Origin: Candidatus Saccharimonadota bacterium
GTDB lineage: Bacteria; Patescibacteriota; Saccharimonadia; Saccharimonadales; OFTM59
DNA: 32,750 nucleotides
Assembly (NCBI GenBank): GCA_029260855.1
Contig: JAJDCK010000015.1
Location: 1-32,750 of the forward strand
Direction of reading: 5' to 3'
Part shown: one piece after another, positions 9,118 to 18,819 of the stretch
Layout of the letters: the number at the start of each line of letters is the position of its first letter
Position numbering within the stretch: the first letter of the stretch is position 1
The notes under the pieces: generated by a model
Seen by the model: the letters and a program-made list of their open reading frames with translations, nothing else
The model's database searches: none
Told to the model about the DNA's origin: nothing
Program-made: the position numbers and the translations under genes

Positions 9118-12057
9118 TTAATCAGCTTTTTTCAGCTTAACCACCAGCTGCACACCCCCTATGTTGACCACCGCTTCATAGCCCGCCAGCCCCTCGTCAG
9201 TAATTGAATTCGCTAGGGTTTCCTGACCTATGGTCTCGGCGAACTCCTGAATAGCGTGATTTAGCTCTACATCGGCGGTGCTAAGCGAAAGAGATATACG
9301 ATCCTCTACCTGAAGATCTGCGTGCTTGCGAGCGTTTTGTACCTGGCGGACCACCTCTCGCATCAAACCTTCGCGTTTCAGCTCTGGTGTAATGTTTTTG
9401 TCTACCGATACCCTTTGTAAACTCTTACTGTCGGGCTCTTCATTTACAACCTGTTTGACGTTTACTTCTTCGGCGATCGTAAGTTCCAGTTCTTTACGAA
9501 GCGGCAAACCCGTGTAACTCAACATGCTTAGAGGTTGACGAACTTTTATCTGTTGCTGTCCATCTCCTGAAAGCATTCGCTGAGCCAGACCTTGTTCTAC
9601 TATCTGACGCGTACGTGTCATTTCCTCAAGTATTACAGGGTCAACCTGGGCATTTTGAGGCCAGCCACTCAGGTGGACCGAGGATGGTAAATCCGTCTCT
9701 TTAATCAGTTGTCGCCAGAGGTAGTCGGACAAGAAAGGGGCCCAAGGGGCTAGAAGCTGGGTGACGCGCACCAATGTAAACCACAGCGTTTCGTAGGCGA
9801 ATTGCTTGTCGGTATCGTCTTCGCTTTTCCAGAAACGTCGCCTGGATCTGCGAATAAACCAATTAGACATGTCGTCAATAAGCAAGAATATTGGATTAAT
9901 CGCATGTGCCAATTTATAGTTGTCGGCTTGCTTTGTAACTTCGGCGATAGTCTCATTCAGACGCGACAGCATCCACTGATCAAGCACGTTGGTAGTGTTA
10001 GGTTGAATTCCTGGAGCGGCTGGCTTCCAGTTATCCAGTTGAGCATACATATCAAAGAATCGGAATGAATTCATGAGCGTGCCCAACACATTACGGTTCA
10101 GGTCCTTCATCGCGTCGCGGCTAAAACGCATGTAATCCGCATTGACCGCTTGGTTATTACTAAGCAGATAAAGCCTCAATGTGTCAGCTCCCTCTTGTGC
10201 GAACACCTCGTCAACTGGCGGGTAATTCTTCAATCTTTTTGACAACTTCTGGCCATCAGCTGCCATTATCATTCCATTCACTAACACTTGTTTATAGGCT
10301 GGGCTATCAAATAGGATGGTAGAAATTACATGCAGAACATAGAACCATTGGCTGGTCTGATCCAAGCCCTCACCAATATAATCAGCAGGAAAAGTCATTT
10401 CAAATTTTTCTTTGTTCTCAAGAGGATAGTGTTGTTGGGCTACTGGCATACTACCTGACTCAACCCAGCAGTCCAGAACCTCCGCTGTCCTGCGATAAGT
10501 TTTGCCATCCTTGCTGATAACCACGTCATCGATGAATGGACGATGAAGATCATCAAGTTTCACATCTGAACCAGCTAATTCACGTAATTTCGCAGTACTC
10601 TCAACAACGATGTAGTCATTTTCATCTTCAATATTCACCCAAATAGGCATAGGGGCACCCCAGTAACGATTACGGGATATAGCCCAGTCGCGCGCGCCTT
10701 CAAGCCACTTGCCAAATCTTCCGTCCTTGATATGCTCTGGTGTCCAGTTAATCTGTTGTGCTGAACGCAACAAGTCATCTTTTATGGCGGATACTCGTAT
10801 AAACCAGGTTGAAACAGCGTAGTATAAAAGGGGCGTTTCGCAACGGTAGCAGAACGGATATGTATGTTCTATGGTTTCAGCTGCAAATACGGCTCCTTTT
10901 TCCATCAGATCAGCGATAATTATCTTGTCCGCACCTTTAAAGAACTTCCCTTCAGCCTTTTGAAATCCTATATCGCTGATAACCTTACCTGAGTTGTCTA
11001 TAGTCACCAGGGTGGGTATAGCATTCTGGTGCGCCAGCTTAAGATCTTCTTCTCCGAATGCCGGAGCTATATGCAAGACCCCGGTTCCCTCATCTGTGCT
11101 CACGGTTTCTGCGGACCAAACTTTATAGAGATTACCTAGAGCCGGAGCCAAACGGCTTGCGACCCCCGGGAAAAGCGGTTCATAAACTTTGCCGACTAAA
11201 TCCAACCCCTTAACTTCCCTAACTACTTTATAGTTCACTTCGTCTTTGAATACACTTTCTAGCCTTTTTTTTGCGATTATCAGAGTTTCCTCACTTTTGT
11301 GTTCATTTTCCACGGTCACATATACATATAACTCCTTTGGCTTGACACCAATGGCAGCGTTGCCGGGCAAGCTCCACGGAGTAGTAGTCCAAGCCAGCAA
11401 AGAGGCGTCTTCGTCGGTAAGCTTGAACTTCACATACAAGCTAGGATCGGGGACGTTATCACGGTAGCCTTCATTGACCTCAAAATTAGATAAGGGGGTC
11501 TCGCAGCGAGGACAATATGGCATGCTTTTGTAGCCCCTGTATAGAAGCCCCTTATCGTTGACCTGTTTCAGAACCCACCACACACTTTCGGTATATTCAG
11601 AATCAACTGTCGCATAGGCGTTAACGGTATCTGTCCACCTCCCAACACGCTCAAAAAACTGCTCCCACTCAGCTTTGTACATAAAAATGGAGTCGTGGCA
11701 GGCTGCGTTGAATTTCTCTAGACCGAGCTCAAGTATCTGTTTCTTGCCACTTACTCCTAGCTGCTTCTCAATAGCAAACTCAACCGGCAACCCATGACAG
11801 TCCCAGCCGTTACGCCGTTCCACGTAATAACCCTGCATGGTTTTGTAGCGACCCAAACTGTCTTTGATGCTTGTTACAAGAGAATGACCGAAGTGAGGCA
11901 GCCCATTTGCAAACGGAGGCCCGTCGTAGAAGTTAAATACTTTGCCGGTTTGCTTAGTCTTTTCTAGCGATTTCTGAAATGTTTTCTCAGAACGCCATAT
12001 CTCAAGCATGTGTTCTTCTATTTGTGCTAGGTTAGATTTCTGACTTGTGTCAGCCAT
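9118..12057 (-). CDS. ileS: Isoleucyl-tRNA synthetase, eukaryote-like type 2
   Basis: FYDGPPFANGLPHFGHSLVTSIKD (HIGH-type motif HFGH), WDCHGLPVE, KLSKRLKNYP (KMSKS-type motif ending in R). Confidence 0.95.
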   Translation of the reverse strand: MADTSQKSNLAQIEEHMLEIWRSEKTFQKSLEKTKQTGKVFNFYDGPPFANGLPHFGHSLVTSIKDSLGRYKTMQGYYVERRNGWDCHGLPVEFAIEKQLGVSGKKQILELGLEKFNAACHDSIFMYKAEWEQFFERVGRWTDTVNAYATVDSEYTESVWWVLKQVNDKGLLYRGYKSMPYCPRCETPLSNFEVNEGYRDNVPDPSLYVKFKLTDEDASLLAWTTTPWSLPGNAAIGVKPKELYVYVTVENEHKSEETLIIAKKRLESVFKDEVNYKVVREVKGLDLVGKVYEPLFPGVASRLAPALGNLYKVWSAETVSTDEGTGVLHIAPAFGEEDLKLAHQNAIPTLVTIDNSGKVISDIGFQKAEGKFFKGADKIIIADLMEKGAVFAAETIEHTYPFCYRCETPLLYYAVSTWFIRVSAIKDDLLRSAQQINWTPEHIKDGRFGKWLEGARDWAISRNRYWGAPMPIWVNIEDENDYIVVESTAKLRELAGSDVKLDDLHRPFIDDVVISKDGKTYRRTAEVLDCWVESGSMPVAQQHYPLENKEKFEMTFPADYIGEGLDQTSQWFYVLHVISTILFDSPAYKQVLVNGMIMAADGQKLSKRLKNYPPVDEVFAQEGADTLRLYLLSNNQAVNADYMRFSRDAMKDLNRNVLGTLMNSFRFFDMYAQLDNWKPAAPGIQPNTTNVLDQWMLSRLNETIAEVTKQADNYKLAHAINPIFLLIDDMSNWFIRRSRRRFWKSEDDTDKQFAYETLWFTLVRVTQLLAPWAPFLSDYLWRQLIKETDLPSSVHLSGWPQNAQVDPVILEEMTRTRQIVEQGLAQRMLSGDGQQQIKVRQPLSMLSYTGLPLRKELELTIAEEVNVKQVVNEEPDSKSLQRVSVDKNITPELKREGLMREVVRQVQNARKHADLQVEDRISLSLSTADVELNHAIQEFAETIGQETLANSITDEGLAGYEAVVNIGGVQLVVKLKKAD

Positions 12058-12060
12058 ATA

Positions 12061-12260
12061 GACCTCCTTAGAAAATAAAAAAGCCCCTTCGTCTTTCAGG
12101 AGCCGGCTACGCCGACGGTACCATCCTGATTTGGGCTTGATTGTTCGCTATAACGGGCTTGCCCGGTGAGGTCTACGGCTCGCTAAGTCTGCGAGCTTTC
12201 TTCTCACTCCTCGTGGTTGATTGCCACTTGAACGGATTTCATAAATTGTTAACAGTACTC
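12061..12260 (-). promoter_or_regulatory. Candidate T-box riboswitch leader of ileS
   Basis: Minus strand: aaatcaggatggtaccgtcggcgtagccggctcctgaaagacgaaggggcttttttatttt. T-box-like aggatggtaccg; antiterminator tcagga/tcctga plus gtcggc/gccggc around tggtacc; competing terminator ggctcct/aggggct plus T-run; then ctaaggaggtctatATG of ileS. Confidence 0.72.
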
Positions 12261-12285
12261 ATTGTAGCGTTATTAACGCTACACA

Positions 12286-12552
12286 TCAACCACCAGAACT
12301 ATATGCGGCCACCTCATCCATTAGGGGTAGCTCTGCGCCTTCCCAGTGCTTCAGTAATTCACCGTCATCACGCTTAGCTACAACTGCCGGATATCGCACT
12401 ATGTCATAAAGCCTTGCTAAGTCAGCGCCTTCCCTTGTTTCTAGACTTAATAGTTCTATTGCGCCCCCCTTTATGCGCTGAAAATCATTCGCATACATCT
12501 CAACCATGCGAGCATGGTCAGAATTAGGGTGGTACAAGATGCAGACCTTCAT
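12286..12552 (-). CDS. Small thioredoxin/glutaredoxin-like protein
   Basis: MKVCILYHPNSDHARMVEMYANDF...LYDIVRYPAVVAKRDDGELLKHWEG; cis-Pro-like YPAVV strand, but CxxC replaced. Confidence 0.5.
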   Translation of the reverse strand: MKVCILYHPNSDHARMVEMYANDFQRIKGGAIELLSLETREGADLARLYDIVRYPAVVAKRDDGELLKHWEGAELPLMDEVAAYSSGG

Positions 12553-13008
12553 GTTTTTTAGTTTAGCATAAGCATCAGGTCAAATCTTGATATATAAATT
12601 AGACCCACAAACCAAAGCCAGCAGACCCTAACGCACCCGCACCAGTAGCAACTTAAATGTGTTCGGCGAAGGCCGTTACTTTTATAGCCTGCCCCAAATA
12701 AAATCGTTCAAGCTGATGGCACCCAATCCGCAACAGGACCTTTCTTAAAGTCCGTGCACTGATTAAGCCACGACAGTCATAACTTTCAACAATTTTAACA
12801 ATATAGCCGTAAGTGTTGTGGTAATTATACATCACATTTTTAGTTTAGTTAACAGTATTAATACTGCAATTTATTGGTGTCGTTTGATCTAGTTTTCACA
12901 ACTAAATTTATGCGTGCTATACGTTGTATATTTTTCATCGGTACTAGTCTATGCCTGTATTCTCCTACATATCTTAAGGACATATAGTGGTCAGCTTACG
13001 GGTTTTTA

Positions 13009-13476
13009 CTAGTTTTTGTTCGTTTTTCGTTCGCGTATTTCATTGAGTTCTCTTTCAAATCCAGCAATATCTTTAAAGCGACGGTACACGCTAGCAAATC
13101 TGACATACGCCACCTCATTAAGACGCGACAACCCCTCCATCACTAAATCCCCTATCTTGGCCGAACTGACTTCTTGCTCTCCTCTTTCATAAATCTGGTG
13201 CTCAATATCTGCTACAAGTTGTTCGAGCTGCAGACTATTAACAGAGGTCTTCTCTGTTGCCCTGTATAGTCCCGCTAGCAATTTGTCACGATTAAAAAGC
13301 TCGCGCGTACCATTATTCTTGATCACTATGAGTTGCGGCCTTTCTATGCGCTCATAGGTAGTAAACCGGTACTGGCAACTCGTACACTCCCTGCGCCGGC
13401 GAATCGCTTCTCCTACAGCAACATCACGTGACTCAATAACCTTTGAATCCTCAAATGCACATTGGCTACATTTCAT
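13009..13476 (-). CDS. nrdR: Transcriptional repressor NrdR
   Basis: MKCSQCAFEDSKVIESRDVAVGEAIRRRRECTSCQYRFTTYERIERPQLIVIKNNGTRELFNRDKL. Start moved to MKCSQC (complement 13476), which has taggag about 12 nt upstream. Confidence 0.93.
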   Translation of the reverse strand: MKCSQCAFEDSKVIESRDVAVGEAIRRRRECTSCQYRFTTYERIERPQLIVIKNNGTRELFNRDKLLAGLYRATEKTSVNSLQLEQLVADIEHQIYERGEQEVSSAKIGDLVMEGLSRLNEVAYVRFASVYRRFKDIAGFERELNEIRERKTNKN

Positions 13477-13604
13477 ATTTGTAAACATCTCCTACATATG
13501 GTGTATATATTGTATATGGTACCCTATCTGTGGGGTATTGCAACACTACAGACGCGTACCCCGACCCTTTGCGTGTGGCTCATGTAGCGATAATGTATAA
13601 ATTA

Positions 13605-14903
13605 CTAATCGTCTTTATTGTTGTCGTCTTTGTTGCGCCTGCTCTTTAGTCGGCGCAAAAATGAGGGTTTTTCAAGCTCGTCGTCGGATTCACTAGAATC
13701 TCCAAAAAGTGATGTTTTACTAGAGTCATCTAGTTTTTTGTTGGAATTTTCCTTTGCTTCCTCTTTCTCGCTTTCCAGGGTCCAGATGTTGGGCATAGGG
13801 GTTTCTTTGTGAAAATCTTCGGTTTGCTTATCATCGCCAAGATCCATATCTATACCCTGCATAACCTTCTCGTTGTCGGTGGTGGATTTTTTGGTAACCA
13901 CACCATCTGTAGCTGGTGCTACGACGGTTACGTCACGAGCCGAAAAATATGCTGCATCAAAACCAGTAGCTACGACAGTAATGATAATCTCACCTTCAAG
14001 CTCGGGGTTGATTGTTGCCCCAAAGATAATATTGGCATCAGAATCTGCGGCAGCAGTAATAGTCTCAGCAGCTGTGTTGATTTCATGCATAGACATGTCG
14101 CTGCCACCAATGACGTTAAAGAGGATCCCCCGCGCGCCATCAATCGACACCTCAAGCAAAGGTGACTCTACAGCCTGCTGTGCCGCTTGCACGGCACGAT
14201 TTTCGCCACTAGCACGCCCAATACCCATAAGAGCAGAACCAGCATTAGCCATAACAGTCTTTACGTCAGCAAAGTCCAAGTTGATAAGACCGTGTACAGT
14301 AATAAGATCTGAGATTCCCTGGACACCCTGGCGCAATACATCATCAGCTACCTTGAAAGCTTCAAGCAGTGGTGTCTGTCTGTCAATCGTCTGGAGTAAA
14401 CGATCGTTAGGTATCACTATTAAAGTGTCAACAGCTTTTCTAAGGTTTTCTATAGCTGCTTCGGCATTACGGCGACGCTTTTCGCCCTCAAAAGCAAACG
14501 GCTTAGTAGCGAAGCCGACAACTAACGCGCCGGCTTGCTTGGCCGCATTTGCCACTATGTGACCCGCACCACTCCCTGTACCTCCGCCAGCCCCCAGAGT
14601 AACAAACACCATGTCAGCACCCTCAACAGCCTTCTTGATCTCCTCGTGAGACTCTTCGGCTGCTTTCTGCCCAACAGTCGGATCTGCTCCTGCCCCGAGG
14701 CCACGAGTTGCATCACGCCCGATATGTATTTTAACCTGTGCTTTTGAATGATGTAGTGCTTGGGCGTCGGTGTTTACAACAATAAATTCAACATTTTCAA
14801 TACCCGACTCAACCATACGGTTTACCGCCGCGCCACCCGCGCCACCAACACCGATTACTTTAATACGTGCGAAAGTTTCAATAGCTGGAGCAACTTGTGG
14901 CAT
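13605..14903 (-). CDS. ftsZ: Cell division protein FtsZ
   Basis: [40 protein letters not shown] tubulin signature; acidic C-terminal linker ending [15 protein letters not shown]. Confidence 0.97.
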   Translation of the reverse strand: MPQVAPAIETFARIKVIGVGGAGGAAVNRMVESGIENVEFIVVNTDAQALHHSKAQVKIHIGRDATRGLGAGADPTVGQKAAEESHEEIKKAVEGADMVFVTLGAGGGTGSGAGHIVANAAKQAGALVVGFATKPFAFEGEKRRRNAEAAIENLRKAVDTLIVIPNDRLLQTIDRQTPLLEAFKVADDVLRQGVQGISDLITVHGLINLDFADVKTVMANAGSALMGIGRASGENRAVQAAQQAVESPLLEVSIDGARGILFNVIGGSDMSMHEINTAAETITAAADSDANIIFGATINPELEGEIIITVVATGFDAAYFSARDVTVVAPATDGVVTKKSTTDNEKVMQGIDMDLGDDKQTEDFHKETPMPNIWTLESEKEEAKENSNKKLDDSSKTSLFGDSSESDDELEKPSFLRRLKSRRNKDDNNKDD

Positions 14904-15022
14904 TGTTTCACCTTATCCCATCGTCAAACATTAATAGCTGGAGTATACCAGGAAGCGGTGCGTCTATTCAATCATTAAAAGATCCCTTGCGACTGTTAAT
15001 GGTTCTTGACAGTATCTTTTTT

Positions 15023-16264
15023 CTATCGGGATTTCTTATGGAGGCGTTTGAGGAGCCCCTCGATCATACCAAATGCGCTATCGTTAGGCTGTCCCGTAGA
15101 TCCTCCCCCTCCCGGTAACAATAACATGTCTAGAATCATTAATCCGACCGCAGTGGAGTATGTGACGTCTTGGACTGTGTCTACGAGACCGTTCATCGGC
15201 TGAAGCTCGCCTAATCGAGCTGATAACTGGAGTTTTTCTCTAGTAGTGCCTACAATACCCGGCAATTTTGCCGTGCCCCCCACTAAAACAACCCCCCCGG
15301 GAAGCTTCCTTGACCTTCCTATACGTTTTAGCTCTTTATCGACAAGCTCCAATAGCTCCTCTACCCTGGCCTCAACAATCATGGTGACTTCTTGGCTAGC
15401 AAACATATGGCTACGGCCATCATGTTCAACCTTTACGTTCTTCATTAGTTTTGAGGGAGACTCTAGACTCGCTTGTTCGACTTTTACCTTTTCCGCTATA
15501 TCCAAGTCTGTCTTGAGCCCTATAGCAAGATCATTAGTAATATTAATGCCCCCCACGGGTATTACTGCTACGTGATTAACTTCGCCGTCTTCTATAACTA
15601 CCATGTTAGTGGTGCCGGCTCCTATATCTAGCAACAAGGTTCCGGATTCTTTTTGTTGGCGATTTAAAACCGCTTCGGCTGCACCCAAGCTAGAGATGGT
15701 ATAGTGCCCAGGCTCAATGCGAGCTCGCTCAAGCACCATGTCTAGGCTGCGTATACCAGGCACTAGTGCAGTTACTATATGCGTATCGACCTCCAGCCTG
15801 ACGCCATGCATGCCCACCGGGTCTTTGATGTTGTCTTGACCATCCAGCCGGTAGTTTTTTGCGAAGACCTGTATGATTTGTCGGTTGGGTGGCAATTGGA
15901 CGATCGTAGCCGCTTCTTCAACCCGTAATCGGTCTTCTGAGGATATTTCACGATTGGCAGTGCTGATAGCAATGACACCCTTGGAATTCATGCCCGTTAT
16001 ATGGGACCCGTTAACATTGACAGTGGCATGTTTGATAGCAACACCTGAAAGCCTCTCAGCCTCAGTCACAGCGTGCACTATAGCTTCAATCACATCATCC
16101 ACATGAACAATAACACCTTTACGCATGCCGAGGTTAGTTGCACTACCATGGCCAATGATTGAGGGGTGTGACGGGTCATTTTGATCAAGCATACCTATTA
16201 CACATCGGACAGTTTGGGTGCCAATATCCAAACCAATGAAGTGCATCGGCGATTGTTCGCGCAT
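15023..16264 (-). CDS. ftsA: Cell division protein FtsA
   Basis: FIGLDIGTQTVRCVIG; TLLLDIGAGTTNMVVIEDGEV; GGVVLVGGTAKLPGI; adjacent to ftsZ. Confidence 0.95.
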   Translation of the reverse strand: MREQSPMHFIGLDIGTQTVRCVIGMLDQNDPSHPSIIGHGSATNLGMRKGVIVHVDDVIEAIVHAVTEAERLSGVAIKHATVNVNGSHITGMNSKGVIAISTANREISSEDRLRVEEAATIVQLPPNRQIIQVFAKNYRLDGQDNIKDPVGMHGVRLEVDTHIVTALVPGIRSLDMVLERARIEPGHYTISSLGAAEAVLNRQQKESGTLLLDIGAGTTNMVVIEDGEVNHVAVIPVGGINITNDLAIGLKTDLDIAEKVKVEQASLESPSKLMKNVKVEHDGRSHMFASQEVTMIVEARVEELLELVDKELKRIGRSRKLPGGVVLVGGTAKLPGIVGTTREKLQLSARLGELQPMNGLVDTVQDVTYSTAVGLMILDMLLLPGGGGSTGQPNDSAFGMIEGLLKRLHKKSR

Positions 16265-16339
16265 AGTAGACAGTATAGCAAAGAGTTAACGTTTTATGCA
16301 TTTGCCCTGTAGGCGTCCACTAGACGTCTACGTATTGAG

Positions 16340-17104
16340 CTAAATTATAGTCAGGATTTCAGCACCATCAGGAGTGATCAAGATTGTGTGCTCAAAATGT
16401 GCTGAAAGAGACTGGTCGCTCGTCAATACCGTCCAGCCATCATTAGACACATAAACATCATCGCCACCAAGAGTTGCCATAGGCTCAATTGCAATAGTCA
16501 TTCCTGCCCTAAGGTGTAGCCCACCACCTTTGTGGCCATAGTTCGGAATGTTTGGTTCTTCATGAACCTGATGCCCAACACCGTGTCCAACCAAATCTCG
16601 TACGATGCCATACTTGTTCTTAGATAGAACCCCCTCAATGGCTGCCGAAATATCTCCTACCGCCACTCCGTCCTTAATAGTATCGATGCCGGCACTCAGC
16701 GATTGCTCTGTGAACAATAATAGTTGCTCCAGGCGCGGATTAGAGCTCTTCCCCGCGATCATGGAAAAGGCTGAGTCTGTAATCATGCCCTGATAGGTCA
16801 CCCCTAGATCAAGACTTACAATATCGCCTTCCTTAATGAACTTTTGACTGCTCGGTATGCCGTGAACAACCTCGTCGTTAAGCGACACGCACAAGGCGCC
16901 AGGAAAGCCTTGATATCCCAAAAAACTGGCCTCTCCACCCAAGGCCCGAATCTCTTGATTAGCTATGTCCGAAAGCTCTTTCGCGCTTATACCTATTTTT
17001 AGTTTCTTGCGCAGGTGAGCAAACACCATAGCCAGAATCTGACCACTCTTTCTCATGTTTTCTATTTCTTGAGGTGTTTTCACTAAGGTCATCATGGTCG
17101 TCAT
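16340..17104 (-). CDS. map: Methionine aminopeptidase type I
   Basis: VKTPQEIENMRKSGQILA; VVHGIPSSQ; VSLDLGVTYQGMITDSAFS; GHGVGHQVHEEPNIPNYG. Confidence 0.95.
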   Translation of the reverse strand: MTTMMTLVKTPQEIENMRKSGQILAMVFAHLRKKLKIGISAKELSDIANQEIRALGGEASFLGYQGFPGALCVSLNDEVVHGIPSSQKFIKEGDIVSLDLGVTYQGMITDSAFSMIAGKSSNPRLEQLLLFTEQSLSAGIDTIKDGVAVGDISAAIEGVLSKNKYGIVRDLVGHGVGHQVHEEPNIPNYGHKGGGLHLRAGMTIAIEPMATLGGDDVYVSNDGWTVLTSDQSLSAHFEHTILITPDGAEILTII

Positions 17105-17107
17105 CGA

Positions 17108-17638
17108 CTATCTCAGTAGAGCTTTGATAGATTCATGAATATCTGGGATGGGCCGTTCTCCATCGACGCTACATACTGAAATACCCGCCTCTTCAAAATG
17201 CTCTATAATCGGTAGAGCGGTTTCTTCATATTCTTTGAACCGTTCTGCGATCGCCTCTTTAGAGTCATCTTGCCGCCCACGCTCCAGCAACCTGGAGCAC
17301 ACAACCTCTTTCGAGGCGATAAGGTGTACCACTAGACTAATATTGAGTTGGCCGTGCTTGACCTGGTTCAACAGCCAGTCGGCCTGTTTAGAAGTGCGCG
17401 GGAACCCGTCCAGGACAAATTCCTGCCTTGTATCAATCAGGTTAAATATCTTCTGGACTAAGGCTATTATTTCTTGGTCCTTAATCAGCTTTCCGGCCAA
17501 CATTTCTTTGCGCCTTTTACCAGATATCAACATACGCAAAAACTCACCGGTTGACAGCCAGGGCAGCCCAAGCTCATCCGCCAATAGCCTGCCTTGTATA
17601 CTTTTTCCTGAACCAGCAACCCCCATAAATATGATCAT
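17108..17638 (-). CDS. adk: Adenylate kinase, short form
   Basis: IIFMGVAGSGKSIQGRLLADELGLPWLSTGEFLR; FVLDGFPRTSKQADWL; downstream of yqeY with 4-nt overlap. Confidence 0.88.
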   Translation of the reverse strand: MIIFMGVAGSGKSIQGRLLADELGLPWLSTGEFLRMLISGKRRKEMLAGKLIKDQEIIALVQKIFNLIDTRQEFVLDGFPRTSKQADWLLNQVKHGQLNISLVVHLIASKEVVCSRLLERGRQDDSKEAIAERFKEYEETALPIIEHFEEAGISVCSVDGERPIPDIHESIKALLR

Positions 17639-18093
17639 GGATTCCCCGAACGAGATTTGACAATACCGGCTATACGTTGACCGTCAGCTTTGCCACCACT
17701 CTGAGATTTTACCCAAGAAATAACCTGGCCCATGTTCTGGGGAGTCACTGGTCCGAGTTCTATTTCAGCGCTGACAACAAGTTGTAGCAGCTCCTCGTCA
17801 CTTAGAGGCTCGGGTAAATATTTTGCAACCAAGTTTTTTTCTGCAATTTCCAGGTCAGCTTTTTCATTGTTTTTACCTTGACGATATAGATCTGCACTCT
17901 CTTGTAGTTTTTTTACCTCTTTAATGAGTACACTGGTAATCTCGGGGTCGGATAGACCTGTCTCGCGCTTGCCTTTCGCCACCTCTTCGTAAAGGATTGC
18001 GCTCTTTAATCCCCTTAAGATTGTTGCTAGGGATTTATCGCCAGCCAACATGGCAGTTTTCAGATCCCGCTCAATATGCTGTTTTAGGCTCAT
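17635..18093 (-). CDS. GatB/YqeY domain protein
   Basis: MSLKQHIERDLKTAMLAGDKSLATILRGLKSAI...YLPEPLSDEEL...GQVISWVKSQSGGKADG. Confidence 0.92.
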   Translation of the reverse strand: MSLKQHIERDLKTAMLAGDKSLATILRGLKSAILYEEVAKGKRETGLSDPEITSVLIKEVKKLQESADLYRQGKNNEKADLEIAEKNLVAKYLPEPLSDEELLQLVVSAEIELGPVTPQNMGQVISWVKSQSGGKADGQRIAGIVKSRSGNP

Positions 18094-18309
18094 CTACTTG
18101 ATGCCGAATTTAGCATTTTTGGCTTTAATCGCCTTACGCTCGCGACGTACAATCGCCTTCTGGCGGCGTTCCGGCTTGCTGATTGGCTTTTCAAAATGCT
18201 GCAATTGCTTAGCACCAATAATAATACCGGACTGTTGAACTTTACGAGTAAAGCGACGCAGCAGGTTCTCTAATGATTCTTTGGAATCTTTTCTTGTAAC
18301 TTGTATCAT
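18094..18309 (-). CDS. rpsU: 30S ribosomal protein S21
   Basis: MIQVTRKDSKESLENLLRRFTRKVQQSGII...FEKPISKPERRQKAIVRRERKA. Confidence 0.92.
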   Translation of the reverse strand: MIQVTRKDSKESLENLLRRFTRKVQQSGIIIGAKQLQHFEKPISKPERRQKAIVRRERKAIKAKNAKFGIK

Positions 18310-18381
18310 CGGTCACATAATACGTTAACAGATGGATTTTTGCAACCATTCATTTTAGTCAACTAGCGACCGAACGTCGTC

Positions 18382-18675
18382 CTATGTGCTAGCTTGTTGC
18401 TTCTTTTGCGTCATACGTTGTGACTTCAACACTATGCTCTGTAGTTCTTTAAAGATGGCGAAATGCTTGTTGGTGTAGTAGATCTTTGTGTTGCCTTGTT
18501 TTTCAGAAATCAGAAAACCAATTTTTTCTAAGCGCTTCAGTTCTCTCTGAATGTTGCCGGCGTCCTCTTTAATCAGCTTGGCTAAACCACGAACGTGCGT
18601 CTTGAAGTCTGGGTATTTGGCGTATACCACTATAATCTTGCGCCTGACTCGGGAGGTAATAAATACGTCTAGCAT
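18382..18675 (-). CDS. Winged-helix DNA-binding protein
   Basis: HVRGLAKLIKEDAGNIQRELKRLEKIGFLISEKQGNTKIYYTNKHFAIFKELQSIV, an ArsR-like wHTH pattern. Confidence 0.7.
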   Translation of the reverse strand: MLDVFITSRVRRKIIVVYAKYPDFKTHVRGLAKLIKEDAGNIQRELKRLEKIGFLISEKQGNTKIYYTNKHFAIFKELQSIVLKSQRMTQKKQQAST

Positions 18676-18819
18676 AAGCTCTCATTGTTATTCAAACAAC
18701 GTAAAGTATAAACAGGCTTGCGTGTCTTTTCAATACATTTTCAAAAATTCATACTTCTGATTTAAAGATTCTGCGCCTTGCATCTATAAACTATTCGTCA
18801 AAGAATATAAACTAAACCT

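Noticed and set aside
13873-14562. 229-aa plus-strand ORF opposite ftsZ
   Set aside because: Antisense shadow of a strongly conserved gene; Ser/Ala-rich translation with no motif.
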